Positions 53,691 through 62,702 of a DNA stretch of 64,000 bases are shown here, one piece after another. The stretch lies in assembly GCF_002368295.1 (NCBI RefSeq), contig NZ_AP018248.1:6747979-6811978 (forward strand). The letters run 5' to 3'. The position numbers were made by a program, and so were the translations under genes. Source of the stretch: Tolypothrix tenuis PCC 7101 (GTDB taxonomy: Bacteria > Cyanobacteriota > Cyanobacteriia > Cyanobacteriales > Nostocaceae). Under the pieces are notes generated by a model. The model was not told the origin of the DNA, did no database searches, and worked only from the letters and a program-made list of their open reading frames with translations. Positions within the stretch are counted from its first letter, which is position 1, and each line of letters starts with the position of its first letter.

Positions 53691-54023
53691 ATGTCTGCCC
53701 AATCAGCACATACCTTAGACTTAAATATTCTTTTGGAAAAAGATACAACTGGCAAAGAAACTGCCATTGTACTAGAAATTCCCGACTGTCGAATTACAGC
53801 CGACACCCGCCAACAAGCATTAGATGGAGTCCGTCAGCTACTTTCAGAACGTCTGGCTAAAGCAGAAATTGTTTCTTTAAAAATGCAACTACCCGAAAAT
53901 CCTCATCCATGGATGAAATTTGCTGGTATGTTCCAAGCTGATCCCCTATTTGCCGAAATTACTAGAGAAATTAGACAAGAAAGACAAGAAACAGCACAGG
54001 AATCTTTGCCAAATACTTTATGA
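53691..54023 (+). CDS. Putative antitoxin with HicB-like N-terminus, partner of VapC
   Basis: This 110-residue protein has a HicB-like N-terminal part (IVLEIPDCRITADTRQQALDGVRQLLSERL) and a C-terminal tail PHPWMKFAGMFQADPLFAEITREIRQERQ of the kind seen in cyanobacterial antitoxins. It overlaps the PIN-domain gene by 4 bp (ATGA), and antitoxin-first order is standard. It has no obvious DNA-binding domain, so autoregulation may depend on the complex. Name by context. Confidence 0.65.
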   Translation: MSAQSAHTLDLNILLEKDTTGKETAIVLEIPDCRITADTRQQALDGVRQLLSERLAKAEIVSLKMQLPENPHPWMKFAGMFQADPLFAEITREIRQERQETAQESLPNTL

Positions 54024-54445
54024 GCAGATGGATACTTGATACCGATCATGTATCGCTGTTCCTGGAAGGCGATCGCACAGTCATCACAAAAGTTATTCAA
54101 ACATCCTCTGTAGCGATAACGATTATTACAGTTCAAGAGATATTCAACGGTTGGATGGGTAAGCTTAACGATCCATCACAAGCTGATAACTTGGTGAGAG
54201 TTTACACAAAGCTTTGGCAGACAACAGATTATTTCAAGAGTGTGGTGATTTTGAACTTTGATGAAGCCGCCAATACTTGTTATAAAAGCCTGTTGCAGCA
54301 ACACCCAAAACTCAACAAGAAAAGACTGAACAAAGACCTGCGTATTGCCTCAATTGCTCTGTCGACAAACAGTATTATGGTGACACGTAATTATCAGGAC
54401 TTTTCTCAAATTCCCAACCTAGTTATAGAAGATTGGACAGTGTAA
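54020..54445 (+). CDS. VapC-type PIN-domain ribonuclease toxin
   Basis: This 141-residue PIN-domain protein has the acidic residues in place: ILDTDHVSLFLEG (D7, D9), TVQEIFNGW (Glu), LNKDLRIASIAL (Asp) and MVTRNYQDF near the C-terminus. PIN toxins cleave tRNA or rRNA. Its ATG overlaps the stop of the upstream antitoxin gene, so translation is coupled. Length is at the usual VapC size. An RNA target cannot be predicted. Confidence 0.85.
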   Translation: MSRWILDTDHVSLFLEGDRTVITKVIQTSSVAITIITVQEIFNGWMGKLNDPSQADNLVRVYTKLWQTTDYFKSVVILNFDEAANTCYKSLLQQHPKLNKKRLNKDLRIASIALSTNSIMVTRNYQDFSQIPNLVIEDWTV

Positions 54446-54488
54446 TCTGATGTCGCTGAGGAACTGTAGCAAAATCAAAGCGATCGCA

Positions 54489-54553
54489 TCCCCAGTCCCC
54501 AATCCCCAATCCCCAATCCCCAATCCCCAGTCCCCAGTCCCCAATCCCTAATC
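54489..54553. repeat. CCCCAAT/CCCCAGT heptad repeats
   Basis: Nine or so head-to-tail units run to the tldD start codon, leaving no Shine-Dalgarno sequence for that gene. Confidence 0.85.
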
Positions 54554-54555
54554 CT

Positions 54556-55995
54556 ATGTGGTCAGAATTAACAAAAGCGATCGCGCATATTAATGTTCCG
54601 GCTGATTGGGTCGGTATTAGAGTAGTTAAAGAAACATCCTCTAACCGCCATGTTCGTGATGGTTTACCCCAAGCTAATGGCAAATACTCCACAATGGGGG
54701 CAATGCTGGAAGTCTTGGTTAATGGCTGTTTGGGTTATGCAGCTACCAATTCTCTAGACCTTGCTAGCTTACAAGCAGCGGCAGAAATAGCGTATAAACA
54801 GGCACTTGTAGCTAGTGAATGGCGGATCTATGATTTCGGTGTCACTGAACGTCCCAAGGTGGTTGGGGAATATAACTCCCCGTTTTTGGAACCCTTGGAT
54901 AGTCTCTGTCCTGGGGAAATTAACGATTTACTAGTGCGGATTTGCCAAACCCTCAAAGTCAGCGACAAAATAGTCCAGGCTACAGCCAGCATTACCAGCA
55001 GCGAGAAAGAAAGCTGGTTTGCCAGTAGCAATGGCTCCCAAGTGTACCAAAAATTTCTTTCCTTCGGTAATCATTACGGAGCCATTGCCCAAGATGGTGC
55101 AATTGTTCAGCAGCGTACCAACAACGGCTCCCACGCCAACTGTTACCAAGGTGGACTGGAACTCTTAAAAAGAGATACCTTATGGCAGCAAGTCCGGCAA
55201 GTTGGCGAACAAGCTGTTGAACTTTTAACAGCAGAGGAATGTCCCACCACTCGCACCAATTTAGTGTTAGCACCCGATCAAATGATGCTACAAATTCATG
55301 AAAGTGTCGGGCATCCCCTAGAAATTGACCGGATTTTAGGAGATGAGCGTAACTACGCTGGTGGTAGCTTTGTTAGTAAAAGTGATTTTGGCAACTTAGT
55401 TTATGGTTCGCCACTCATGAATATTACCTTTGACCCCACTGTTCCAGGTGAATTTGCTAGCTATGGCTTTGATGATACGGGCGTTGTCGCCACACGCGAA
55501 TATGTAATTAAAGAAGGCGTACTACAACGAGGTTTAGGTAGCCTAGAAAGCCAAGCTAGAGCAAGTGTAGCTGGTGTTGCCTGTGCCCGTGCTTCCTCAT
55601 GGAATCGTCCCCCAATCGATCGCATGGCTAACTTAAATTTAGAACCAGGAAACGCCACCTTTGCGGAAATTATTTCTGACATAGAACATGGGGTTTACAT
55701 GGAATCTAACCGTTCTTGGTCAATAGATGATCGCCGTTATAAATTTCAATTTGGATGCGAATATGCCAAATTAATTGAAAATGGCAAACTCACCAAAACC
55801 CTACGTAACCCTAACTATCGAGCCACAACTCCAGAATTTTGGCAAAGTTTAACTAAAGTAGGTAATGCTGCCAATTGGCAAATGTATGGTACTCCTTTCT
55901 GCGGTAAAGGTGAACCAAATCAGGCAATTTGGGTAGGACATGGTTCCCCCGTGTGTCTATTTGCGAATGTCGAAGTATTTGGCGGTGGTAGTTGA
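54556..55995 (+). CDS. tldD: TldD-family metalloprotease subunit
   Basis: This 479-residue protein belongs to the TldD/PmbA family, half of the heterodimeric zinc protease that degrades unfolded or modified peptides. The HExxxH metal site is visible in IHESVGHPLEIDR, and the C-terminal glycine-rich closure GHGSPVCLFANVEVFGGG is typical. It is followed after a palindromic repeat by a second family member lacking HExxxH, which fits the TldD-TldE arrangement. In E. coli the pair processes microcin B17 and CcdA; the client here is unknown. Confidence 0.9.
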   Translation: MWSELTKAIAHINVPADWVGIRVVKETSSNRHVRDGLPQANGKYSTMGAMLEVLVNGCLGYAATNSLDLASLQAAAEIAYKQALVASEWRIYDFGVTERPKVVGEYNSPFLEPLDSLCPGEINDLLVRICQTLKVSDKIVQATASITSSEKESWFASSNGSQVYQKFLSFGNHYGAIAQDGAIVQQRTNNGSHANCYQGGLELLKRDTLWQQVRQVGEQAVELLTAEECPTTRTNLVLAPDQMMLQIHESVGHPLEIDRILGDERNYAGGSFVSKSDFGNLVYGSPLMNITFDPTVPGEFASYGFDDTGVVATREYVIKEGVLQRGLGSLESQARASVAGVACARASSWNRPPIDRMANLNLEPGNATFAEIISDIEHGVYMESNRSWSIDDRRYKFQFGCEYAKLIENGKLTKTLRNPNYRATTPEFWQSLTKVGNAANWQMYGTPFCGKGEPNQAIWVGHGSPVCLFANVEVFGGGS

Positions 55996-55998
55996 AAA

Positions 55999-56025
55999 GT
56001 AGGATGCGTTAATAACGCATCCTAC
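55999..56025. repeat. Palindromic repeat between tldD and tldE
   Basis: GTAGGATGCGTTA and TAACGCATCCTAC are perfect 13-base arms around one A. It is the same family as 5711-5741 and lies 4 bp past the tldD stop, inside a likely operon. Confidence 0.85.
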
Positions 56026-56062
56026 ATCTGAGCAATATTTTTTTCAATTTACTTGAGTTCCC

Positions 56063-57409
56063 ATGAAAATTGATGATCTCGCGGCTTTAGAGACCAGCTT
56101 TAATCAACTAATCGAAACATTAATTATCAAGAAAAATTCCACTGAAGAATTCACTGTCAAACTTAGCAGTGAAAGAAGTCAGTTTACGCGATTCAATCAT
56201 GCCAAAGTACGCCAAACTGGTCATGTTGCTGATGGTTGGATTGAATTAACTTTAATGGAGAATCAGCGCAGTAGTTTTCGGCAATTTCCCTTTACAGGAA
56301 ATTGGGAAATTGATTGGCAAACAGCATATCAATCTCTACAAGAACTGCGTCAAGAAATAGGATTATTACCTATCGATCCATATTTAGTTTTACCAACAGG
56401 AAACAACACCAGCCGCGAAGTCCATTTTGGGAAATTATTACCCATTGATGAGGTAGTACCCTCAATTGTCCAAGTAGTTACAGAATTAGATTTTACTGGG
56501 ATATACGCTGGCGGAGTTGTCATTAAAGGCTACGGCGATTCCCAAGGGCAAAAACATTGGTTTGCTACAGATACTTTTACCTTAGATTATTCTTTATTTA
56601 CTCCCTCTGGGCAAGCAGTTAAAGGTACTTTCGCAGGTAGTAATTGGGATGAATCTGCTTATATTCAAAAAATTAGCCAAGATAAAAAACAATTAGAATT
56701 ACTTGCTTTTTCTCCTAAAGAATTACCGCGAGGACAATATAAAACTTACTTTGCACCTGCAGCAGTTGCTGATTTATCAATGATGCTTTCTTGGGGTGCG
56801 GTTAGTGAAGCAGATTTACAACAAGGTAACAGTGCTTTAGCTATTTTATCTCGCAAAGATAAAGTTTTATCACCAAAATTTAACTTAAAAGAAAACTTTC
56901 AACTGGGGTTAGTTCCGCGCTTTAATGCTTGGGGAGAAATGGCAGAGCCAGAGTTACCTATTATTGAAAAAGGACTTTTAGTTAATACTCTAATTAATTC
57001 GCGTACTGCTAAAGAGTATCAAAAAACAGCCAACGGTGCTAATAGTTCAGAAACCTTACGCGCACCAGAAATAACCCCAGGAAATTTAGAATTTGCAGAG
57101 ATTTTACCAAGATTAGATACAGGCTTATATGTCTCTAACTTGCATTACTTAAATTGGAGCGATCGCCCCAATGGTAGAATCACAGGTATGACTCGCTATG
57201 CCTGTTTTTGGGTAGAAAACGGAGAAATTATCGCCCCCATAGAAAATCTACGTTTTGATGAAAGCCTCTATCGCTTTTGGGGAGATAACTTAGTGGATTT
57301 TACCAATTTCCAAGAATTTATCCCCGAAGTCGGCACATACGAGAGTCGCGAACTCGGAGGTGGTTTAGTTCCAGGAATGTTGGTAGAAGACTTTACTTAT
57401 ACCTTGTAA
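56063..57409 (+). CDS. TldE/PmbA-family protein
   Basis: This 448-residue partner of the TldD-like protein shares the fold (SERSQFTRFNHAKVRQTG near the N-terminus; EIIAPIENLRF and final ESRELGGGLVPGMLVEDFTY). The HExxxH zinc motif is missing, as expected for the structural TldE half. It lies 67 bp downstream of tldD on the same strand. The cyanobacterial pair is conserved as neighbours. pmbA is the E. coli name of the equivalent half. Confidence 0.88.
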   Translation: MKIDDLAALETSFNQLIETLIIKKNSTEEFTVKLSSERSQFTRFNHAKVRQTGHVADGWIELTLMENQRSSFRQFPFTGNWEIDWQTAYQSLQELRQEIGLLPIDPYLVLPTGNNTSREVHFGKLLPIDEVVPSIVQVVTELDFTGIYAGGVVIKGYGDSQGQKHWFATDTFTLDYSLFTPSGQAVKGTFAGSNWDESAYIQKISQDKKQLELLAFSPKELPRGQYKTYFAPAAVADLSMMLSWGAVSEADLQQGNSALAILSRKDKVLSPKFNLKENFQLGLVPRFNAWGEMAEPELPIIEKGLLVNTLINSRTAKEYQKTANGANSSETLRAPEITPGNLEFAEILPRLDTGLYVSNLHYLNWSDRPNGRITGMTRYACFWVENGEIIAPIENLRFDESLYRFWGDNLVDFTNFQEFIPEVGTYESRELGGGLVPGMLVEDFTYTL

Positions 57410-57503
57410 TAGTTTTTGACTTTTGAGTTCCATGCAGCACTAGCTACAAGATCACCAAAGTCTCTACAATTCCTTTGTTAGTTACAAAACTTTTGCCTAA
57501 TTT

Positions 57504-58340
57504 ATGACGAATCAAGCTCCTATCCCTGTTATTGTCAACGGTGCTGCTGGCAAAATGGGCCGCGAGGTAGTGAAAGCTGTGGCGCAAGCATCTGACTTAA
57601 ATTTAGTCGGTGCAATAGACAGCAGTCCCGAACATCAGGGTAAAGATGCTGGAGAATTGGCGGGTTTAAGCGAACCCCTAGAAGTGCCAATTACCAATCA
57701 ATTAGAACCAATGCTGGGATACGTAGCTGGCGACAGACAAGGGCCGCCAGGGGTGATAGTAGACTTTACCCATCCCGATTCAGTTTATGACAATATTCGC
57801 AGTGCGATCGCTTACGGTATTCGTCCAGTTGTCGGTACTACTGGCTTAAGCGCAGCACAAATTGAAGACTTAGCTGACTTTGCTGAAAAAGCTAGCACTG
57901 GTTGTTTGATTATTCCTAACTTTTCCATAGGTATGGTACTGCTACAACAAGCAGCGATCGCCGCCTCGCAATATTTCGATCATGTAGAAATTATCGAACT
58001 ACATCATAATCAAAAAGCCGATGCACCTAGCGGAACAGCAATCAAAACCGCACAATTGCTAGGAGAACTAGGTAAAACTTTTAACCCTGCTGTTGTGGAA
58101 GAAACGGAAAAATTAGCAGGCGCTAGAGGCAGTTTAGCAGACGAAGGTATTCGCATTCACAGCGTGCGCTTGCCGGGACTGATAGCCCACCAGGAAGTTA
58201 TTTTTGGCGCACCAGGGCAAATTTATACCTTACGACATGATACAAGCGATCGCGCTTGTTATATGCCAGGAGTACTACTAGCAATTCGCAAAATCTTACA
58301 GCTAAAGTCGTTAGTATATGGATTAGAAAAGATAATATAA
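57504..58340 (+). CDS. dapB: 4-hydroxy-tetrahydrodipicolinate reductase
   Basis: It reduces hydroxy-tetrahydrodipicolinate with NAD(P)H in the lysine/diaminopimelate pathway, which also supplies the peptidoglycan cross-link residue used via MraY. The 278-residue protein has VIVNGAAGKMGREVV, VVDFTHPDSVYDN-type strand, GTTGL, and the catalytic IIELHHNQKADAPSGTA with the His-His pair and Lys. The ATG at 57504 is clear. It appears monocistronic. Confidence 0.96.
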   Translation: MTNQAPIPVIVNGAAGKMGREVVKAVAQASDLNLVGAIDSSPEHQGKDAGELAGLSEPLEVPITNQLEPMLGYVAGDRQGPPGVIVDFTHPDSVYDNIRSAIAYGIRPVVGTTGLSAAQIEDLADFAEKASTGCLIIPNFSIGMVLLQQAAIAASQYFDHVEIIELHHNQKADAPSGTAIKTAQLLGELGKTFNPAVVEETEKLAGARGSLADEGIRIHSVRLPGLIAHQEVIFGAPGQIYTLRHDTSDRACYMPGVLLAIRKILQLKSLVYGLEKII

Positions 58341-58351
58341 ACTTCAACATT

Positions 58352-58513
58352 ATGGGGCATTGGGCATTGGTCATTGGTAATGGGTAATTGGTAATCGGTA
58401 ATTAGTGTTTGTCATTAATTATTTCTCCCCCTGCTCCCTGCCCCGTTGCTTTTCCTAGTCCCCAGTCCCCAGTCCCCAGTCCCCAGTCCCCAATCCCCAA
58501 TCCCCAGTCCCCC
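58352..58513. repeat. Mixed heptad repeats between dapB and the next gene
   Basis: GGGGCATT and GGTAATT units (58352-58410), then (CCCCAGT)n and (CCCCAAT)n units (58455-58513). They end 12 bp before the next start codon. Confidence 0.85.
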
Positions 58514-58524
58514 AGAAATCACTC

Positions 58525-59235
58525 ATGTTAGTTCCACTGACTCGACAGAAATTTGAACAAATAATTCCCTTAATTGCCAGTGGGCCACAATACAAGTACT
58601 ACTGGGGAAAGTTTTCTAACTTCATACAGAGGCTATTAATTTCTGTAGTTGCTGTAGTTGTAATTTTGCTGGTTAAAGTCTTTTTTAGGATTGAATTAGA
58701 TTTAGTCGTATTTCTATTAGGGATAATTGGCGCATTTTTTTGGCTGTGGTATCCCGTATTTCAAGCAAGTGTGCGGAATGTACAATGTCGCCGTTACAAA
58801 TACAGTGGCTTTTTCCGGGGTCGCATACTTGATTGGTGGATTACAGACCAGTTAATCGGTAAGCAGGAAACTGTTAATAGCAAAGGGGAATTAGTAATTG
58901 TAGAAAATCGCGAAAAGCGGATTAACTTAGAAGTCGGAGATGACACAGGATTTAGCATTGAATTTAATGCACCACTCAAACCTGCTTACAAAGTGATTAC
59001 ACGTGGTCTAATTGCCGAAATGATAGTCATGTCCAATCGCCGAGATTTAGGCAGGATTGAAGAGTTCAGCGATATTTACATTCCCAGTCGTGACTTGTGG
59101 GTTAGCGATTATCCCGTTGTAAGACAAGATTTCTTTAGCGAAACAAGCCGCCGCTTGCGTGAAGACCCAAATGAAAGACCACGTCGCCGTCGCCGTCAAG
59201 AAGAAGAGAGATACGACGACGATTATGATTATTAA
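58525..59235 (+). CDS. Conserved cyanobacterial membrane protein, unknown function
   Basis: This 236-residue protein has two adjacent TM helices at ~38-80 (FIQRLLISVVAVVVILLVKVFF, LDLVVFLLGIIGAFFWLWYPVF) and then a cytoplasmic beta-rich domain (RINLEVGDDTGFSIEFNAPL). The tail is disordered with an Arg run (RPRRRRR) and an Asp/Tyr end. I recognise no characterised family; it is typical of proteins annotated as hypothetical in Nostocales. No partner gene is adjacent. Confidence 0.7.
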   Translation: MLVPLTRQKFEQIIPLIASGPQYKYYWGKFSNFIQRLLISVVAVVVILLVKVFFRIELDLVVFLLGIIGAFFWLWYPVFQASVRNVQCRRYKYSGFFRGRILDWWITDQLIGKQETVNSKGELVIVENREKRINLEVGDDTGFSIEFNAPLKPAYKVITRGLIAEMIVMSNRRDLGRIEEFSDIYIPSRDLWVSDYPVVRQDFFSETSRRLREDPNERPRRRRRQEEERYDDDYDY

Positions 59236-59314
59236 GTTCTGAGTGCTGAGTATTTCAGTTATTTTTTATTATTACCAATTACCCATTACCAATTACCAAT
59301 TCCCCATTCCCCTT

Positions 59315-59950
59315 TCACCTTCCCCTATTCCCATCTTGCCCGTAAGCTTGCCAAGCCAAGTCTACCAAGCCATCGACAATCGCAGATGCTACCACTGCAT
59401 TACCTTTGCGCCCTTCAATTGTAATGTGGGGAACTAAAGCCTCTTGTAAGCGTTGTTTAGCCGCATCTACATTCAAAAACCTCACTGGTGTCGCAATTAC
59501 CAAAGCGGGGCGAATTTCTTCAGTCTCGATTAGATCCATCAGTGCTGTTAGTGCTGTTTGCGATTGACCAACTATAAAAATACCTTCTGGATAGCGTCTC
59601 GCTAGGGTTTCTATTCCCCAAGCTACCCGAGTTTTTTCTGTTTGCGGGCGTGTGGCTGTGTCAAAACTACAATATACCGGATTAGCAAAGGTATTTTGGA
59701 TATCGTAGCTAATACCTACTTGTACCAAGGGTACATCTGCCACAATCGTAGTACGTGCTGCTAAAGCTGCTGCGCCAGATTGCAAAGCATGTTCAGAAAA
59801 CCAAATTAAAGACTTATACTCAAAGTCGGCTGTCGCGTAAATAACTCGCCGAATAATCTCATATTCCGCTGGTGAAAAGACATGATCGCCAATTTCACTA
59901 TCAATTATTGCCAAACTTTGAGCATCAGTTACGTGCCATTCCATTTCCAT
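59315..59950 (-). CDS. cbiC: Precorrin-8X/cobalt-precorrin-8 methylmutase
   Basis: It moves a methyl group from C-11 to C-12 to form (cobalt-)hydrogenobyrinate in cobalamin synthesis. The 211-residue protein shows HVFSPAEYEIIRRVIYATADFEY, the His-adjacent substrate region and IVGQSQTALTALMDLI, ending with TIEGRKGNAVVASAIVDGL. It is alone, not in a cob cluster, as is common in cyanobacteria. Cobalamin is required by the class II RNR at 26486-29939. ATG 59950 or the ATG two codons later could be used. Confidence 0.93.
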   Translation of the reverse strand: MEMEWHVTDAQSLAIIDSEIGDHVFSPAEYEIIRRVIYATADFEYKSLIWFSEHALQSGAAALAARTTIVADVPLVQVGISYDIQNTFANPVYCSFDTATRPQTEKTRVAWGIETLARRYPEGIFIVGQSQTALTALMDLIETEEIRPALVIATPVRFLNVDAAKQRLQEALVPHITIEGRKGNAVVASAIVDGLVDLAWQAYGQDGNRGR

Positions 59951-60182
59951 ATAGCTCTGAGATCTCAGCTTACAGCTTATCAGCTTCAGAGCTTTCCGAG
60001 TACTGAGTGATCCAGCACCCCTAATTCATAACTACCCAATATCTAGTAGCGTGCGTTGTGGCGGAAGCGATCGCGCACCGCCGTAAAATCAAGATATTGC
60101 TTGATGATGAACGCTTTGATGTTAACGCACCCTACCTGAAAATATTGGATCTTTTTAGTTTTTGGATTTTTTCTGATTCCCC

Positions 60183-60992
60183 TTAGGATTCAGCATTAGA
60201 AGAAGAACGATTGAAAATTGGAGATAGATAGGCAACCAAAGCGCCAATCAAAAATCCAGCAATATTGCGAAATAGCGGTAACCAGTCGCTAGTACGTGTC
60301 ACTACAGGCCCAATGCCGAAGGCAATAAACAAAATTCCCCACAAAGGCGAGAAAATCAAAGCCCATTGCCAAGCGAAAATTTGTCCCTCACGTTGGGGTT
60401 GAGCTGCAAATCCACAAATTACTCCACCGATAACTGAGGTAATCAAAGTGAGAATCCACTGTTCCCTAGGTAATCCGGGAACAACCTTGCACCCACCTTG
60501 AAGTAAACAACCCTTAACGGAATCTAAAGCCTGCAGAATCGCTTGATCTTCACCTTGTTCTCGTACAAAGTACAAATTGCCAAAGCGTGTTTGTAGTTCT
60601 ATCCAGAAAGTCCGGGGTAAAAGCTCATAAACTGCATCGCCAACGCTAAAGCTGAGGATATTACCACCCCTAGCATCAGCAACTAGCAGAATGCTTTTAT
60701 CATCCAAACCCCAAAAATTGATTACTGCCCGGCCTGGTGTACGGTCATATTGAGTCAATACTCGCAGTTTCCAACCAGTATCTGTTTCAAACTGCTCTAA
60801 ATCGTGAACAAGCTTTTCTTCTTGTACATCTGTAAGAGATTTGGCTAAGTCTACAACTGGGGTTGTTTCCTTAGGGAGCAGATCCGGATTGTCATAAGCC
60901 AGCGCTGGGGGAGAATGCATCACCCAAATTGACCCAGCCAAGAAAAATGCAGCAATAGATAATAGAATTCGTCGCCAAAAACAAGACTGCAT
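60183..60992 (-). CDS. TPM-domain membrane protein (Psb32/TLP18.3-like)
   Basis: This 269-residue protein has a signal peptide (RRILLSIAAFFLAGSIWVM, cleavage near ALAYD), a TPM domain (VVDLAKSLTDVQEEKLVHDLEQFE, GWKLRVLTQYD, ILLVADARGG, the acidic strands) and two C-terminal TM segments. Related proteins (Psb32, plant TLP18.3) protect or repair photosystem II and some are phosphatase-like. This start (ATG 60992) is preferred over TTG 61031. The extra C-terminal membrane helices differ from Psb32 itself, so the exact role is uncertain. Confidence 0.82.
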   Translation of the reverse strand: MQSCFWRRILLSIAAFFLAGSIWVMHSPPALAYDNPDLLPKETTPVVDLAKSLTDVQEEKLVHDLEQFETDTGWKLRVLTQYDRTPGRAVINFWGLDDKSILLVADARGGNILSFSVGDAVYELLPRTFWIELQTRFGNLYFVREQGEDQAILQALDSVKGCLLQGGCKVVPGLPREQWILTLITSVIGGVICGFAAQPQREGQIFAWQWALIFSPLWGILFIAFGIGPVVTRTSDWLPLFRNIAGFLIGALVAYLSPIFNRSSSNAES

Positions 60993-61137
60993 GGACGTTT
61001 TTATACAAATATCAAAGGTAGAAGTGAACAAGTTGTTTTAAAAGGTACGGGAAAAGTGATACTTCTTTACACTTGTTTACTTTACTCTAATCTTAGGGAT
61101 CAAAGCTATAACGATCGCAGCAAAAAATGACGGAGGG

Positions 61138-61170
61138 CATTGGGCATTGGGCATTGGTAATTGGTAATTG
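61138..61170. repeat. Heptad repeats
   Basis: GGGCATT and GGTAATT units lie upstream of the TPM gene start; CTGCTCC-type units follow at about 61195. Confidence 0.75.
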
Positions 61171-61250
61171 GTAATTGGTGTTTGTTATTTGCCCCTGCTC
61201 CCTGCTCCCTGCCCCCCTGCTCTTTCCCAGTCGCCAATCCCCAATCCCAA

Positions 61251-61790
61251 CTACTCCTCATCATCAAAACTAGCTTCCCAACCAGGAGCTTCGCTGTAAC
61301 CGTCATTACTGCGGTAAACTTCTGATTTGGCACGGCGATTTTCTGCTCTGAGTGCTTCTCGTTCTCGTGAAGGGAGGGATGTTTTCTCAGGATTTGGCAG
61401 ACGATCGAGCGATCGCTTCGCAGGTTTTTGGCGTGTGAAGGTTTTCCAAGCGGTTTTTACACCCACAACCAGACTGCGTGTGCCTACTTGAATGTTTTGA
61501 GCCTGCTTTCTAGCAGTTTCTAAGCTTTGATCGACTTGTTTAACTACTTGACCTGCGCTTTTCACGCCTTCGCTGACATCATCGGTTAAATCAGTAATTT
61601 CTAAGCCTGTGGCCCGAATTGCATTCAGAGTAGGTGGTAACTCTCGCGAAAGAGTATCAAATAGCTTTTCTGCACTGCGCGCTGCGCGTGCTACTTCCTG
61701 CAAAGCCGGTATAGCCGCCACTAAAACAGCAGTCAGACTAGCGGCGACTAAGAGTATGGACAGTCCCAGCCAAAACAGGGGATCGATCAC
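61251..61790 (-). CDS. DUF948-like membrane-anchored protein
   Basis: This 179-residue protein has one N-terminal TM helix (FWLGLSILLVAASLTAVLVA) followed by a long helical segment (LFDTLSRELPPTLNAIRATG, LTDDVSEGVKSAGQVVKQVDQ) as in DUF948 proteins, and a basic/acidic disordered tail. It starts with GTG 61790, only 11 bp after the YtxH gene, so the two form an operon. This pair is frequent in cyanobacteria; function unknown. Confidence 0.78.
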   Translation of the reverse strand: MIDPLFWLGLSILLVAASLTAVLVAAIPALQEVARAARSAEKLFDTLSRELPPTLNAIRATGLEITDLTDDVSEGVKSAGQVVKQVDQSLETARKQAQNIQVGTRSLVVGVKTAWKTFTRQKPAKRSLDRLPNPEKTSLPSREREALRAENRRAKSEVYRSNDGYSEAPGWEASFDDEE

Positions 61791-61801
61791 GGTTATTCTA
61801 T

Positions 61802-62182
61802 CTATGAACGTTCTAGTTGCTGGGCAAGAGAATCTGAGTCTTCCTCGGGTTCAGAATCAGCCCTGCGGTTTTCGACGGCGTTTTGCCGCTTTAAGAGTTG
61901 ACTTTCTCTGTTAGTAGCATCAAGACCTGCAGCGATCGCTTCCCGTAGTCGGTCTAAAGTTTCATCCCAATTGCGTAGTGCATTGGCTGAGAGACGATCT
62001 GCTTGGATCTGCACGCTGGTTGATAAATCTTCTGCCAATTCTGGTAAAGCATCGGCAGATTTTTTTAATAGTTTACGCGTTTCGCGCCCTGTGCGTGGAG
62101 CGACGAGCAAACCTGTCAAGGCCCCGATAGTTGCCCCTAGCATCAAACCGCCAAAAAATACTCCAGAACGCTTGTTAGACAT
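61802..62182 (-). CDS. YtxH-family membrane protein
   Basis: This 126-residue protein has an N-terminal glycine-rich TM helix (GVFFGGLMLGATIGALTGLLVAP followed by RTGRETRK), the YtxH hallmark, then a helical, coiled-coil-like stretch. YtxH members are stress-associated in other bacteria. The gene precedes the DUF948-like gene with 11 bp between. ATG 62182 is clear. A soluble acidic tail (SEPEEDSDSLAQQL) ends it. Confidence 0.8.
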   Translation of the reverse strand: MSNKRSGVFFGGLMLGATIGALTGLLVAPRTGRETRKLLKKSADALPELAEDLSTSVQIQADRLSANALRNWDETLDRLREAIAAGLDATNRESQLLKRQNAVENRRADSEPEEDSDSLAQQLERS

Positions 62183-62360
62183 TGTGATATTGTTTCTCTC
62201 CCTAAACTCATTTTAGGTGGGTTTTCTTCTGTTGCAAGACTCAAGCAATTTTTATTATTTAAACTTGCAGTGACTAGATGTGCCGCAGAAATGTTGCTTT
62301 ACTTTTAAATGGGGGGCCGAGGTTAGAAGTTTGGGGCTAAAGAAGAGAGTTTGTCTGGCT

Positions 62361-62702
62361 CTACTCTAATTTTGTGATTGTCTTCTTACCATTTGTAGAT
62401 CCTAGCCTGGGAAAAGAGCGCCGCCACACTTGCCTTCCGAGAAACAAGAGACTGACAATTTGCCGCACTTGCTGGATTTGCTCTTCTAGCCTTTGATTTC
62501 CCTGTCGCAAGTGATAAATATTTTGCTGGGCAGCAGAGATTTTTTCTGGTGCTGTATAAAGTACAGCATGGCTACAGCGTTCATAATGGGTAAACCTATC
62601 TGCTATCTTGCCAATCTCTTGTTTTAGCTGCCACACACGCCAAGCTACACAGAGTAATATCAGCGATATTAAAGTATTAATTACGACAACTAATATTACC
62701 AT
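62361..62702 (-). CDS. Small membrane-anchored coiled-coil protein, unknown function
   Basis: This 113-residue protein has an N-terminal TM helix (MVILVVVINTLISLILLCVAW), a coiled coil (AAQQNIYHLRQGNQRLEEQIQQVRQIV) and a basic C-terminal tail (RRSFPRLGSTNGKK). No family is recognised. It lies about 180 bp upstream of the YtxH gene on the same strand and may belong with that envelope-protein group. Confidence 0.65.
   Translation of the reverse strand: MVILVVVINTLISLILLCVAWRVWQLKQEIGKIADRFTHYERCSHAVLYTAPEKISAAQQNIYHLRQGNQRLEEQIQQVRQIVSLLFLGRQVWRRSFPRLGSTNGKKTITKLE

Noticed and set aside
59243..59437. Plus-strand open frame after the membrane protein gene
   Set aside because: Its first third is heptad repeat sequence and the rest is antisense to cbiC.
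61106..61333. Minus-strand open frame upstream of the TPM gene
   Set aside because: It reads through heptad repeats (NYQCPMPNA) and overlaps the end of the DUF948-like gene in another frame.
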